Shown here piece by piece: positions 15,568 to 24,507 of a stretch of 64,000 nucleotides of DNA. Positions within the stretch are counted from its first letter, which is position 1, and each line of letters begins with the position of its first letter. The notes under the pieces are model-generated. The model ran no database searches. It was not told the DNA's origin and saw only the letters and a program-made list of their open reading frames with translations. The stretch covers positions 62,001-126,000 of the forward strand of contig REDI01000014.1 in assembly GCA_007693595.1 (NCBI GenBank), read 5' to 3'. The position numbers and the translations under genes were made by a program. Source of the stretch: Deltaproteobacteria bacterium. Its GTDB lineage: Bacteria; Myxococcota_A; UBA796; GCA-2862545.

Positions 15568-16785
15568 GTGCAGGTCCTCGAAGAGCTTGATGCCCGCGGC
15601 TTCATCCAGCAGACCACCGGCCTTGACTCCCTACGAGAGCACCTCGATCAGGAGCCACGCACCCTCTACGTCGGGATCGACCCGACCGCGGACTCCCTCC
15701 ATGTCGGCCACACGATCCCCCTGCTCGCCGCCGCGCTCCTTCAGCGGGCCGGGCACAAGGTCGTGGTCGTCATCGGGGGAGGCACCGCGATGGTCGGCGA
15801 TCCTTCCGGTAAGACCGAGCTTCGCGCCATGCTCAGCGTCGACGAGATCCAGGCGAACGCGCGCGCCATCGAGCGGCAGGTGGGACGCCTGATCACCCTC
15901 GACGACGACCGGGGCCGAGTCATCGACAACGCCGAGTGGCTCCGATCCCTTGGCTACATCAACTTCTTGCGCGAGATCGGCCGACACTTCTCGGTCAACC
16001 GTATGCTCACCGTCGAGGCGTACAAGCAGCGGCTCGAGCGCGGGCTGTCCTTCATCGAGTTCAACTACCAGCTCCTCCAAGCCTACGACTTCCTTGTCCT
16101 CTACCGCCGATGGGGCGTCACGCTTCAGATCGGCGGCGATGATCAGTGGGCGAATATCTTAGCGGGCACCGATCTGATCCGCCGCGAGGAGCAAGGGCAG
16201 GCCCACGGGCTGACCTTTCCGTTGGTCACGACCGCCTCCGGCGCCAAGATGGGCAAGACGGCCAAGGGCGCGGTCTGGCTCGATCCGGCCCGCACCCCTC
16301 CCTTCGACTTCTACCAGTACTGGATCAACATCGACGATCGCGACGTAGGCCGGATGCTCCGTCTGTTCACCCTGCTCCCCCTCGACGAGATCGCCACCCT
16401 CGAGGCGCTGCAGGGCGCCGCGATCAACCAGGCCAAGCGAAGGCTCGCCTACGAGGTCACGGCCCGCATGCACGGGGTTGAACAGGCCGAACGCGCACAT
16501 CGCGCCGCCGGCGCCATGGTCGCCGGTCAAGCGACCGCCGCCCTGCCCACCTTCCAAGTGCCGGCCGCCCTTCGGGGTGAGACCCTGGTGGTGCTCCTCG
16601 CCGAGAGCGGCCTGTGCAAGAGCCGAGGCGACGCTCGGCGGCAGATCCAAGGCGGCGCGGTTCGGCTGAACAACGACAAGGTGCTCACGCTCGACGCCAC
16701 CCTTCCTGCCGACGTGCTCTCCGAGGGCGAGGCGGTGCTGCGGGTCGGCAAGAAGAAGGCGGCGCGGTTGGTCCTGCACCCCTGA
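15568..16785 (+). CDS. tyrS: Tyrosyl-tRNA synthetase
   Basis: Class I aminoacyl-tRNA synthetase that charges tRNA-Tyr. The HIGH-type motif is HVGH (45-48) after YVGIDPTADSL, and the KMSKS-type motif is KMGKT (227-231). LQIGGDDQWANI, with the tyrosine-recognition GGDDQ signature, lies between them. The C-terminal 65 residues (SRGDARRQIQGGAVRLNN and on) form the S4 RNA-binding domain. The length of 405 is typical. GTG at 15568 preceded by cggagcctccc is the start. A divergent proline-rich gene lies 119 bases away. No T-box or leader is visible. Confidence 0.95.
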   Translation: MQVLEELDARGFIQQTTGLDSLREHLDQEPRTLYVGIDPTADSLHVGHTIPLLAAALLQRAGHKVVVVIGGGTAMVGDPSGKTELRAMLSVDEIQANARAIERQVGRLITLDDDRGRVIDNAEWLRSLGYINFLREIGRHFSVNRMLTVEAYKQRLERGLSFIEFNYQLLQAYDFLVLYRRWGVTLQIGGDDQWANILAGTDLIRREEQGQAHGLTFPLVTTASGAKMGKTAKGAVWLDPARTPPFDFYQYWINIDDRDVGRMLRLFTLLPLDEIATLEALQGAAINQAKRRLAYEVTARMHGVEQAERAHRAAGAMVAGQATAALPTFQVPAALRGETLVVLLAESGLCKSRGDARRQIQGGAVRLNNDKVLTLDATLPADVLSEGEAVLRVGKKKAARLVLHP

Positions 16786-16946
16786 TCGGTCGACGAACCT
16801 TTGACACAAGAGCGATCGGCCCTATCGCCTGAACGAGCCCCTATCGCCCGGGGCATCGGGGCGCAAAGTTGAGCGATCGCTACGCAGATCGGATATGAGC
16901 GAGCCAAGTTAGACCACATCCGCCTAGCCCCCGACAGGAGCCCCCC

Positions 16947-17732
16947 ATGCGTACACCCGTCCTCTTTCTTACCGCCCTCGCTCTCGTGGCCTGCAACGAC
17001 GACTGGGACGGCGACGGGCTCACCAATCAAGAGGAGCGCGAGCTGGGCACGGACCCTCGCAACCCTGACACCGACGGGGACGGCCTGACGGACGGGATGG
17101 AGGTCTTGGTTCACAACTCCGACCCCCTCAGCCCCGACACCGACAACAACGGCTTCCTCGACGGCGAAGAGGTCGATGGCGGCTACGATCCGACCGATCC
17201 CCTGAGCTACCCCCGCGGCAACGATGGCCGCTGGCCCGACCTCTCCTCCTATGCCTCCGCGACGACGGCCGAGGGCTGGGCGATCGGCGAGCGCGCTCCC
17301 GACATGCAGGTGGTGGACCAGTTTGGTCAGACCGTGCGGCTAGAGCAGTTCTACGGCAACGTCATCCTGATCAACCTGAGCGCCGGGTGGTGCCAGCCCT
17401 GTCGCAACGCTGCCGTCCAGAACGAAGAGAGGTACCGCCGTCTCGCCGACGACGGCTTCCTCTTCTTCTCGTACATGATCGATGACAACCGTCAGACGGG
17501 CTCCGTCGACGACGAAAACTTCCTCGCAGCGTGGGCTGATCAGTACGGCATGACCAGCCCCGTCATCGCTGAGCCGGGCAACCAGACCCAGGCCGCCATG
17601 CTTCAGGCGCGGGTCTGGAACGGCGGCGTGCCCGGCTACATCTTGCTCGACCAAGAGATGCGGGTCGACAGCTTCGGCCACCCCGTTCAGCTCATGAGTC
17701 GAGCAGAGATCCTACTCAGCTCGTCCCAGTAA
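16947..17732 (+). CDS. Thioredoxin-fold lipoprotein with thrombospondin-3-type calcium repeats
   Basis: Exported lipoprotein of 261 residues (lipobox LALVAC, Cys16). Residues 18-75 contain three Asp-rich calcium loops of the thrombospondin type 3 / dockerin kind ([36 protein letters not shown]). Residues 113-255 are a TlpA/AhpC-TSA thioredoxin fold with the redox pair in WCQPC (Cys149 and Cys152) and a cis-Pro region [10 protein letters not shown]. It is likely an envelope thiol-disulphide protein; the calcium region may anchor it at the surface. No cytochrome c maturation or Dsb genes are nearby. It is followed by a long hairpin shared with the convergent TPR gene. Confidence 0.85.
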   Translation: MRTPVLFLTALALVACNDDWDGDGLTNQEERELGTDPRNPDTDGDGLTDGMEVLVHNSDPLSPDTDNNGFLDGEEVDGGYDPTDPLSYPRGNDGRWPDLSSYASATTAEGWAIGERAPDMQVVDQFGQTVRLEQFYGNVILINLSAGWCQPCRNAAVQNEERYRRLADDGFLFFSYMIDDNRQTGSVDDENFLAAWADQYGMTSPVIAEPGNQTQAAMLQARVWNGGVPGYILLDQEMRVDSFGHPVQLMSRAEILLSSSQ

Positions 17733-17764
17733 AGACCGGAGCGCCCCTCTTCGCAAAATGGGGT

Positions 17765-17831
17765 CCCCGATCGAAGAGAGCCCCCGCCTGACTCGGTACT
17801 CGGTCAGCGCGGGGGCTCTCTTCGATCGGGG
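17765..17831. terminator. Bidirectional transcription terminator (23-bp perfect inverted repeat)
   Basis: Arms 17765-17787 and 17809-17831 are perfectly complementary over 23 bases, and CTGAC/GTCAG (17788-17792 and 17803-17807) extends the stem inwards with a one-base bulge. It sits between the stop codons of two convergent genes (17732 and 17865), where such a hairpin can stop transcription from both sides. There is no clear T-run on either side, so it is not a textbook intrinsic terminator. RNA stabilisation or another role remains possible. Confidence 0.7.
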
Positions 17832-17864
17832 CGCCGCGATCCGACGCCCCGATCCAGGCTCGGC

Positions 17865-20438
17865 TCAGTTCGCGATGGCCTTGATGCGCTTCTTGAGCTC
17901 CTTCGCCTCCTTCTTGAGGTTGGCTTTGGCGGCGAACTTATAGGCGTCAGCCAGAAGCTTGCGCGCGACCTGACCATTCCCCGCCGCCTGCTCGATCGAG
18001 GCGAGGCGGTCCATCGCGCTGACCATCTTGGTCATGTCCTTGGCCTGCTGCAGCGGCCGAAGGGCCTTGCGCAAGCTCTCGCGGGCCTCAGCAGGCTGGT
18101 TGGTTCGAAGGAAGGCCAAGCCTTGCCAGTACCAGAGCTCCTTGACTACCGGGTGATCACCCAGCGCCGCGATGCCCGACTGGGCCTGCTTGAAGAAGGT
18201 GAGCGCCTCGCTGGGCTTGCCGCTGGCGTAGTAGAAGAAGCCCAGGTTGTAGAGGTCGACGGGCAGCGCACGTTCGAACTTGAGGGCCTTGGTGAGCTCG
18301 AGAACCCGCTCCGCGTGCTTGACGGAGGCTTCGTAGTTCTGCAGTGCGGCTTCGGCCTGGGCCAGCAGCTCGCGGGCGTTTCGCTCTCGGGCGCCATTCT
18401 GAAGCTGGATGGCGATGTCGACCACCCGGCGGAGGGCGTCGCGCGCCTCTTGGGTCTTGCCGCCGGCGAGCAGGGCTTCGCCGTAGGAGAGACCCGAGTC
18501 GAGAGCGAGCTGGGCGAGGCCGGTCGTGCCCGCCGCTTCGTTGGCACGACGGAAGTGTTCCGCGGCCTCGCTAGGACGGTTCGCCCGACGAGCCACGAGC
18601 CCACGGATCTGCTCACCATTGGCAAAGACGTTGGGTGGGACCACCTTCTCGCCGTTCTCGGTCTCGGTCACAGCGAGCTCGAGCGCCTTGTCGACCGCAG
18701 CGAGGGCGGCGTTAGGGTTGCCGTCTTGCAGCTCGATGCCGGCGATGTGGTTCTGGATCTCGGCGGCCCGCGGCTTGTTGTTCATGGCCAGGTAGAGCTT
18801 GAGGGCATCCTGTGCGCGATCGCGGGCGCGGTAGAAGTCTTGTCGACGCGCGTCGAGACGGGAACCGGCGAAGAGCAACCAGGCGGTCATCTCGCGGTCT
18901 TCGTTCTTGGTAGACCACGCGGTCGCTTCGTTGTGGACCCGCTCTGCCGGGTCGACGGGGCCGCCGCCGATCATGCGGTCGAGCAGGTTCATGTAGACGG
19001 TGCGGCGAAGCGCGGAGGGCCAGGCGACCTCGTCGAAGTAGTTGATGAGGTCGTAGCTGAGACCCCACATATCGGGCGCGTCATTGGACAGGGCGATGGA
19101 GCGCATGACCGCAGCCCGGTTGGGCGCGCCATGCTCCGCGTAGATCCGCGCGGTCTTGACGACAAAGCCCGCCCCACGAGGCACGAGGAAGCGCTCCATG
19201 AAGGTGCCCACCCGGCGGGCGAGAGCCTGCGAGTCTTCGTCGGCGTGGCGCTCAAGTACGCCTTCTCGCCAGCTGCCCCGCTTGAACTTATAGATCCACG
19301 TGCCGAGGTCCTGAGCGAACTGCACCTCCTCGAAGAGATCCTCGGCGGCGTCGATGAGATCGTCGACCGAGTCGCGCTCGAAGCCGAGCATGTCGGCGAC
19401 CAGCCCGCTGGGGAAGGCCTGACCGAGCAGCGCACCGATGAAGGCGACCTGGGCGAGGTCGTCGGCGGTCGCGCGCTTGCGACCCCCTTCGTCGGGGAGA
19501 CCCTCAGCGAGCTCCTCGGCTACGCCTTCGAGGGTACTCGTGTCGGCAGAGATGGGCGTGAGGCTGCCAAAGGTCACGCCGTCGAGGTCGCCCTCGAGTT
19601 GGCCGTTCGCCTCGAGCACGTCGACAAGCTCCGCGATGAAGCCGGGTCGACCGTCGGCGATCTCGGCGATCCGGGTGGCGTTGCCCTCAAGGCCCTTGGT
19701 CTTGAGGTAGGTCGAGACCTCGTCGGCACTCCAGGGCTCGATCGTGTAGGAGTCGAGACGATCCTTGGCGCGCTCCATGAAGTCGAGCAGGGGTAGGGGC
19801 CAAAGGGATTGCCGCTCCTCGGAGTCGGGCTCTTCGTGAAAGACGACCAGGATCTTGGCCTGGTGCTGGCCGCCTTCGTGAAGGAGCGCCTCGAGGAACT
19901 GAGACAGCCCCAGGGAGTAGACCACCCCCGGGTTCTGCAGCTCGAGCACGATGGGCTGCTTGCGCGCAATACCACAGACGATCTCGACGAGGCCGAGCAG
20001 GGGGTTGTCACGGGGCAAGCGAAGGCTGATAGAACCCTTTTCGTTGTCGGGCTTGGCCTCTTTGAGGGCCCCGACAAACTCTTGGAACCAGCCTTGCACC
20101 CGCTTGGTCTGGGTGGGGAGCTGACCGTTGAGGATCATCTCGGCCTTGCCGCGCAGGATGGTATCGCTCGACAAGGTCGCCATGAGCGAGCCGTACATGC
20201 GGACGAGCCACTGGAGGCCATTCTCTTGTTCGAGACAGACGACGCGCCAGATGAGCGGCGGATCGGCTTGACCAGCCAGAGAGCGGAGCGCCTCGCCGGT
20301 CACGGCGCGACGGCCACCGCCAAAGGGGGCGATCAGACGCAAGAGGCGCGGTCCGTTCTCGAGGGAGGAGGCGTAGGCAGACTGCACAGCGGCGACGTCG
20401 GCCTCACGGGCGACAAAGAGGTCGTTTTCTTCAGCCAA
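17865..20438 (-). CDS. TPR protein with degenerate AAA_16/STAND-like NTPase domain
   Basis: About 857 residues. Residues 1-300 have the shape of an AAA_16/STAND ATPase (ENDLFVAREADVAAVQ start as in regulatory ATPases), but the P-loop APFGGGRRAV (37-46) has Arg in place of Lys and Ala in place of Ser/Thr. The Walker B-like strand VLELQNPGVV (about 160-170) lacks the Asp pair, so ATP hydrolysis is doubtful. A winged-helix-like middle (320-420) is followed by TPR helices from about 480 to the end, finishing in a Lys-rich helix. The start is a TTG at 20438 behind ggagaaactacc; no ATG fits, and the open frame further upstream overlaps the divergent moxR gene and is unlikely to be used. Probably a cytoplasmic scaffold or signalling adaptor; partner unknown. 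Confidence 0.75.
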   Translation of the reverse strand: MAEENDLFVAREADVAAVQSAYASSLENGPRLLRLIAPFGGGRRAVTGEALRSLAGQADPPLIWRVVCLEQENGLQWLVRMYGSLMATLSSDTILRGKAEMILNGQLPTQTKRVQGWFQEFVGALKEAKPDNEKGSISLRLPRDNPLLGLVEIVCGIARKQPIVLELQNPGVVYSLGLSQFLEALLHEGGQHQAKILVVFHEEPDSEERQSLWPLPLLDFMERAKDRLDSYTIEPWSADEVSTYLKTKGLEGNATRIAEIADGRPGFIAELVDVLEANGQLEGDLDGVTFGSLTPISADTSTLEGVAEELAEGLPDEGGRKRATADDLAQVAFIGALLGQAFPSGLVADMLGFERDSVDDLIDAAEDLFEEVQFAQDLGTWIYKFKRGSWREGVLERHADEDSQALARRVGTFMERFLVPRGAGFVVKTARIYAEHGAPNRAAVMRSIALSNDAPDMWGLSYDLINYFDEVAWPSALRRTVYMNLLDRMIGGGPVDPAERVHNEATAWSTKNEDREMTAWLLFAGSRLDARRQDFYRARDRAQDALKLYLAMNNKPRAAEIQNHIAGIELQDGNPNAALAAVDKALELAVTETENGEKVVPPNVFANGEQIRGLVARRANRPSEAAEHFRRANEAAGTTGLAQLALDSGLSYGEALLAGGKTQEARDALRRVVDIAIQLQNGARERNARELLAQAEAALQNYEASVKHAERVLELTKALKFERALPVDLYNLGFFYYASGKPSEALTFFKQAQSGIAALGDHPVVKELWYWQGLAFLRTNQPAEARESLRKALRPLQQAKDMTKMVSAMDRLASIEQAAGNGQVARKLLADAYKFAAKANLKKEAKELKKRIKAIAN

Positions 20439-20521
20439 GGTAGTTTCTCCAGAGTTCAGCAGCCAGAGCAGCGGGGTCCCGGCGCGGTGGGCGAACCCCT
20501 GTATCGGAGCACGGCGAAGAA

Positions 20522-20540
20522 TGCACGGTCGGATCGTGCA
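20522..20540. promoter_or_regulatory. Palindrome TGCACG-N7-CGTGCA in divergent promoter region
   Basis: A perfect 6-7-6 inverted repeat (20522-20527 and 20535-20540) lies in the 285-base region between the divergent TPR/pseudo-NTPase gene and moxR. A second imperfect hairpin (GGTCC...GGACC, 20548-20570) follows at once. The layout fits a dimeric regulator's operator or an RNA hairpin at the 5' end of a transcript; I do not recognise a known consensus. The rest of the region shows no gene. Confidence 0.35.
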
Positions 20541-20723
20541 AGCATAAGGTCCCCCCGCCCGGGGAGGACCGAGCGGGTTAAGCTCCGACGGCTCCCGAGG
20601 CTTGCCATGCTCGCTCGCTCTGTACCTCTCCCAAGGCCGACCGCAGGCGATCTCCATCGTCCGAGCGGGGCGGTGTCCATCCATCGCGCGGCTGCTCGCT
20701 GCTCCGTCGAGGCCTGACGCGCC

Positions 20724-21674
20724 GTGGCAGTGCACGCCAACGTGTTCTCGGACCTGAGTTCCGACCTCGACACCCTCCGACGGGCGGTCGGCGAGGTGAT
20801 CCGCGGCAAGGACCGGGCGGTGGAGCTCGCGCTGACCTGCGTGCTCGCCACCGGCCACCTCCTCATCCAAGACGTTCCCGGTGTCGGCAAGACCACCCTC
20901 GCCAACGCCTTGGCCAACGCCCTGGGCGGCACCTTCCGCCGGGTGCAGTTCACCGCCGACCTTCTCCCTGCGGACATCCTCGGCACCCCCGTGCTCGAGC
21001 CGGGTACCGCCACCTTCACCTTCCGGCCAGGCCCTGTCTTTACCCACGTCCTCCTCGCCGACGAGCTGAACCGCGCCACCCCGCGCTGCCAGTCCGCGCT
21101 GCTCGAGGCCATGGAGGAAGGTTCGGTCACCATCGACGGCGAGACTCGTGCCCTGCCCGATCCCTTCTTGGTGGTGGCGACCCAGAACCCGATGGACTTC
21201 GAGGGCACCTACCCCCTGCCCGAGTCCCAGCTCGACCGATTCTTGATGCGGATCTCACTCGGCTACCCCGACCGCGAGACCGAGCGTTCTGTCCTCCGCG
21301 ATGGAGGTCGGCAGCGGCAGATCCCCTCCAAGGGGCTCGACCTCGACGCCATCCGCCGCCTGCGGGCAGCGGCCGAGCAGGTCGCCCTCTCCCCCGAGAT
21401 CGAGGACTACCTGCTCGATCTCGTTCGCCGATCCCGCAGCGATGCGCGCATGATCCGCGGGGTCTCGACCCGCGGAGGCCAGGCGCTATATCGAGCCGTC
21501 CAGGCCTATGCCCTGCTCCAAGGTCGCAGCTTCGCCATCCCCGAAGATCTGCGGCGCTTGGCGGTCCCGGTCCTCGGTCACCGCGTCCTCCCTCGCTCCG
21601 ACGGCGGCCCAGGCGGCATGGGCGGCCCCAAGAGCGTCGCTGCGCTGCTCGACGAGCTGCGCGCTCCCGGGTGA
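20724..21674 (+). CDS. MoxR-family AAA+ ATPase
   Basis: Cytoplasmic AAA+ chaperone-like ATPase of 316 residues. Walker A is GVGKTT (53-58), Walker B VLLADELNRA (Asp113, Glu114), and sensor 1 is in VVATQNPMDFEGTYPLPE. RFLMRISLGYP supplies the arginine-finger region typical of MoxR. GTG at 20724 is the start. The gene overlaps the DUF58 gene by 4 bases (GTGA), which in turn overlaps a transglutaminase gene: the widespread moxR-DUF58-transglutaminase operon, thought to assemble or remodel envelope or metalloprotein complexes, often in stress or cell-envelope integrity. The precise client is unknown. Confidence 0.93.
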   Translation: MAVHANVFSDLSSDLDTLRRAVGEVIRGKDRAVELALTCVLATGHLLIQDVPGVGKTTLANALANALGGTFRRVQFTADLLPADILGTPVLEPGTATFTFRPGPVFTHVLLADELNRATPRCQSALLEAMEEGSVTIDGETRALPDPFLVVATQNPMDFEGTYPLPESQLDRFLMRISLGYPDRETERSVLRDGGRQRQIPSKGLDLDAIRRLRAAAEQVALSPEIEDYLLDLVRRSRSDARMIRGVSTRGGQALYRAVQAYALLQGRSFAIPEDLRRLAVPVLGHRVLPRSDGGPGGMGGPKSVAALLDELRAPG

Positions 21675-22561
21675 GCGCCCCTTCCACCAGCCTCACCCCC
21701 CAGGGCTGGGCCTGGCTCGCGCTCTCGCTGGGGATCGCGATCATCGCCTGGTCCACAGGGAACAACCTCACCTACCTGATCCTTGGCGCCGTGCTTGCCA
21801 CCTGGGTCCTCGACGGGCTCTGGGGTTGGGTGAACTTAAGGTCCCTCGAGGCGCGGCGGGAGCTGCCCCCTGAGCTCTTCGCCCGATCGACCGAGAGGGG
21901 GGCCTTCCTCATCAAGAATACGCGGCGCTGGATCCCGAGCCTCGGCCTGACGGTGCACGAGGAGGCGCACCCCTTCCCGACCCGCGCGCCTCCCCTTGCC
22001 GCAGGCGTGACCGCGCGGATCGCTGCGCGTTGGCGGTTCGAGGGCCGCGGCCCCGTCGAGCTCACCTCGATCTTGATCCGCACTCGCTTCCCCTTTGGCC
22101 TCTGGGAGCGGTGCCGCAAGATCTCCGCTCCCCTAGAGATCGTCGTCTTCCCCGCGCCCCGCGGCCACCCCTCACCGCCCACCATAGACCCTGAGGGGGG
22201 CGATGGCGCGGCTGTGGACCGCCCGGGCCCAACGGGCGACCTCACGGATCTGCGGAACTATCGACAAGGCGATGCTCCGCGCCACATCCACTGGCCGACG
22301 AGCGCTCGCGTCGGGCGCCCCATCGTCGTTCAACGCTCCGAGCCGCACCCCACTCGGGTCATCGTCGTGGTCCGCGATCTGTCCGGGCAGGCTTGGGAGA
22401 CCGAGATCTCTCGCGCTTGCGGTGAGATCGTGGACGCCGCCCGGCGGGGGCACCAGATCGGCCTGCGGCTCGCGGAGCGCTACTTCCCCCCGAGCCAAGG
22501 CGCGAGCTACCGTCGGTCCTTGCTCGATCACCTCGCCCGGCTGCCCAGGCGAGCCCCATGA
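21671..22561 (+). CDS. DUF58 domain membrane-associated protein
   Basis: Protein of 296 residues with two hydrophobic N-terminal segments (about 14-32 and 34-52), then a soluble part. The DUF58 signature (DLRNYRQGDAPRHIHWPTSA with a following GRPIVVQ, about 190-220) is present, and the C-terminal part has a VWA-like strand (RVIVVVRDL). DUF58 proteins are the usual partners of MoxR ATPases. Start GTG overlaps the moxR stop by 4 bases and the stop overlaps the next ATG by 4 bases, giving strong translational coupling. Expected location is the inner membrane, with the DUF58 domain in the cytoplasm. Confidence 0.9.
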   Translation: MSAPSTSLTPQGWAWLALSLGIAIIAWSTGNNLTYLILGAVLATWVLDGLWGWVNLRSLEARRELPPELFARSTERGAFLIKNTRRWIPSLGLTVHEEAHPFPTRAPPLAAGVTARIAARWRFEGRGPVELTSILIRTRFPFGLWERCRKISAPLEIVVFPAPRGHPSPPTIDPEGGDGAAVDRPGPTGDLTDLRNYRQGDAPRHIHWPTSARVGRPIVVQRSEPHPTRVIVVVRDLSGQAWETEISRACGEIVDAARRGHQIGLRLAERYFPPSQGASYRRSLLDHLARLPRRAP

Positions 22562-24480
22562 GACACGACCCGCTCGTCGCGACCAGTGCCCTCACCATGT
22601 CCCTCGGGGGGCTCGGCGCGATCGCGACCCTCGGGGGCCCGAGCCCCTGGATCGCGTTCGGGGCCGCCATAGGGACGATGTTGGGCCTCTATCTTCGCCC
22701 TCGCTGGCGCCACGCGGGCTTGATGAGCCTCGCCGCCTTCACCCTCCCAGCGGCGCTGTGGACCTTCGAGGTCCTCCCGCTGGCTCATGCCCTCGCGACC
22801 GTCTTGGCCGGCCTGCTTCTGACCACGGCGCTGGGGGAACGAGCCCCCACGACCTCCGCCATCCTCACCGCCTCGATGATCGCGCTCGCTGCCACCCACT
22901 CCCCCACCCTTCCTGTCGGGATCGCGGCGATCGTCTGGTGCATGGCGACGCCGAGCACCCTGGCCCTGCATCAGCTCCACCGCTCCCCAGACAGATCGGG
23001 TAGCGAGAGCCTCGCTCTGGTCGTGGGGTTCGGCACGGGCGTCCTCGGGATCACCCTCGCGGCGGTGCTACCTCGCCCGCCGAACCCCAGCCCTGTCGTG
23101 CCGACGCTGCAGGTCCCGTCCGCGCAGCGAACGGTCGGCCTCGCCTCCAGCGGCGATCTAGGAGCTCTGGCACCCCTCCTCGACGACCCCACTCCCGCCC
23201 TTCGAGTTTTCGCCGATCCCGACGGCGTCGACCCGCCCCTCCTGCGAGGCGCGATCTACGATCATTTCGACGGCACCCGCTGGCGGAGCACCGCGAGCCT
23301 CGACCAGCCGCAGACCCACCGACCGGCCAGCGCGCGGGCCACCCGCATCGAGCAGCGTCCCGGCGCCGGCGAGGTCATCTTCGGGCCCGGCGCCTTGGTC
23401 GCCGTCGATGGCCTCTCCCCAGAAGCGCTGCCCGACACCGCAGGCGTGTGGCACGCTCCGGCCCGAACGCAGACGATGAGCTACACCGTGTGGACGGTCC
23501 CGCTTGAGCTGCTCGAGCCTCAGTCCCCCGACTCGGCCCTGCTCCAGCTCCCCGAGCTCGATCCTCAGATTTCCGAGCTGGCCCACGAGCTCCTCGGTGA
23601 CCTCGACGGGGCGAGGCAGCCCCTCGTCGCGGCCCAGCGCGTGGAGCGCTGGCTGGCCCAGAACACCCGGCACACCCTGAGCCTCCGCCCCTCGAAGGAT
23701 CCGATCGCCGACTTCTTGCTGGACCATCGCGAGGGGCACTGCGAGCTCCACGCCACCGCCGCAGCGCTCCTGCTCCGGGGCGCGGGGGTGCCGACCCGGA
23801 TGGTCCATGGCTACGCCCCCGAACCACGGAGACAGGGCGAGGGTGTCCTGACGGTCCGACGCGGCAACGCCCACGCCTGGCTCGAGGTCCTCGATGCCAC
23901 CGGGCGCTGGCACCCGATCGATCCGACCCCCGGCGGCCCACTTCGGCCAGCCCCCCCCACGAGGCTCGCCCAGATCGGTCACGAGATCGAAGGCGCCTTC
24001 GACCGTGGCGTGCTGGGCTACGACCACGACGCCCAGCGAAGGGTGGCGGACCACATGCTGTCGTTGGCGGGCCGCGTCTTGGCCTTCGGCAGCCCGGCCG
24101 GGCTCCTCGCCTTGGGCCTCGGCGCGGTAGCGATCCTACTCGGGGCGCTCCTCCGATGGCTCTCGGGCCGAACGCTCGGTCGACAAGGTCCGATCGCGCG
24201 CACCCACACCCGAGCGCGGCAGGTCCTGGCGCGGGCAGGCCTGGAGCCCCCTGCCTCCCTCCCTCCACTCGACGCCGCCGGTTGGATCGCCGAGCGACAC
24301 GCGACCGCGGGGGCGGCGCTCCGCGAGCTGGCCTGGTTGCACTACCAGGTGCGCTACGGAGGCGCCGAGGAGGCGCCGCTGATCCCCGACGCACGCGATC
24401 TCCTTCGAAAGGTACGGCGTGCGGCCCGCCATACCGAAAGAGACAAGGCTCGGGGTCCCAAGGCCGCCCTTGTTGGTTAA
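22558..24480 (+). CDS. TgpA-like membrane transglutaminase-core protein
   Basis: Protein of 640 residues. Several hydrophobic segments in the first 180 residues anchor it. The periplasmic transglutaminase-like core has a Cys395 (EGHCELHA), His439 (NAHAWLEV) and Asp455 (HPIDPTPG) triad, and a further membrane segment lies near residue 505-530 before a cytoplasmic C-terminal DUF4129-like part (HYQVRYGG). This is the layout of Pseudomonas TgpA, the third member of the MoxR-DUF58 operon. The triad is intact, so protease or transglutaminase-type thiol chemistry is possible. Start ATG overlaps the DUF58 stop. The lipoprotein gene downstream starts 27 bases later and may belong to the transcript. 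Confidence 0.88.
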   Translation: MRHDPLVATSALTMSLGGLGAIATLGGPSPWIAFGAAIGTMLGLYLRPRWRHAGLMSLAAFTLPAALWTFEVLPLAHALATVLAGLLLTTALGERAPTTSAILTASMIALAATHSPTLPVGIAAIVWCMATPSTLALHQLHRSPDRSGSESLALVVGFGTGVLGITLAAVLPRPPNPSPVVPTLQVPSAQRTVGLASSGDLGALAPLLDDPTPALRVFADPDGVDPPLLRGAIYDHFDGTRWRSTASLDQPQTHRPASARATRIEQRPGAGEVIFGPGALVAVDGLSPEALPDTAGVWHAPARTQTMSYTVWTVPLELLEPQSPDSALLQLPELDPQISELAHELLGDLDGARQPLVAAQRVERWLAQNTRHTLSLRPSKDPIADFLLDHREGHCELHATAAALLLRGAGVPTRMVHGYAPEPRRQGEGVLTVRRGNAHAWLEVLDATGRWHPIDPTPGGPLRPAPPTRLAQIGHEIEGAFDRGVLGYDHDAQRRVADHMLSLAGRVLAFGSPAGLLALGLGAVAILLGALLRWLSGRTLGRQGPIARTHTRARQVLARAGLEPPASLPPLDAAGWIAERHATAGAALRELAWLHYQVRYGGAEEAPLIPDARDLLRKVRRAARHTERDKARGPKAALVG

Positions 24481-24507
24481 AGGCCCCCCTCGATCATGGA
24501 GTGCGCT

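Noticed and set aside
16869-16899. Possible promoter TTGAGC with TATGAG before the thioredoxin-like lipoprotein gene
   Set aside because: The spacing is 19 bases and the -10 match is weak, so it is not reported as a feature.
18123-19796. Plus-strand open frame of 557 codons opposite the TPR gene
   Set aside because: Antisense of TPR repeats, no recognisable domain.
20439-21047. Upstream extension of the pseudo-NTPase TPR frame
   Set aside because: It overlaps moxR antisense, contains no motif, and the TTG at 20438 has a good ribosome site and begins the domain.
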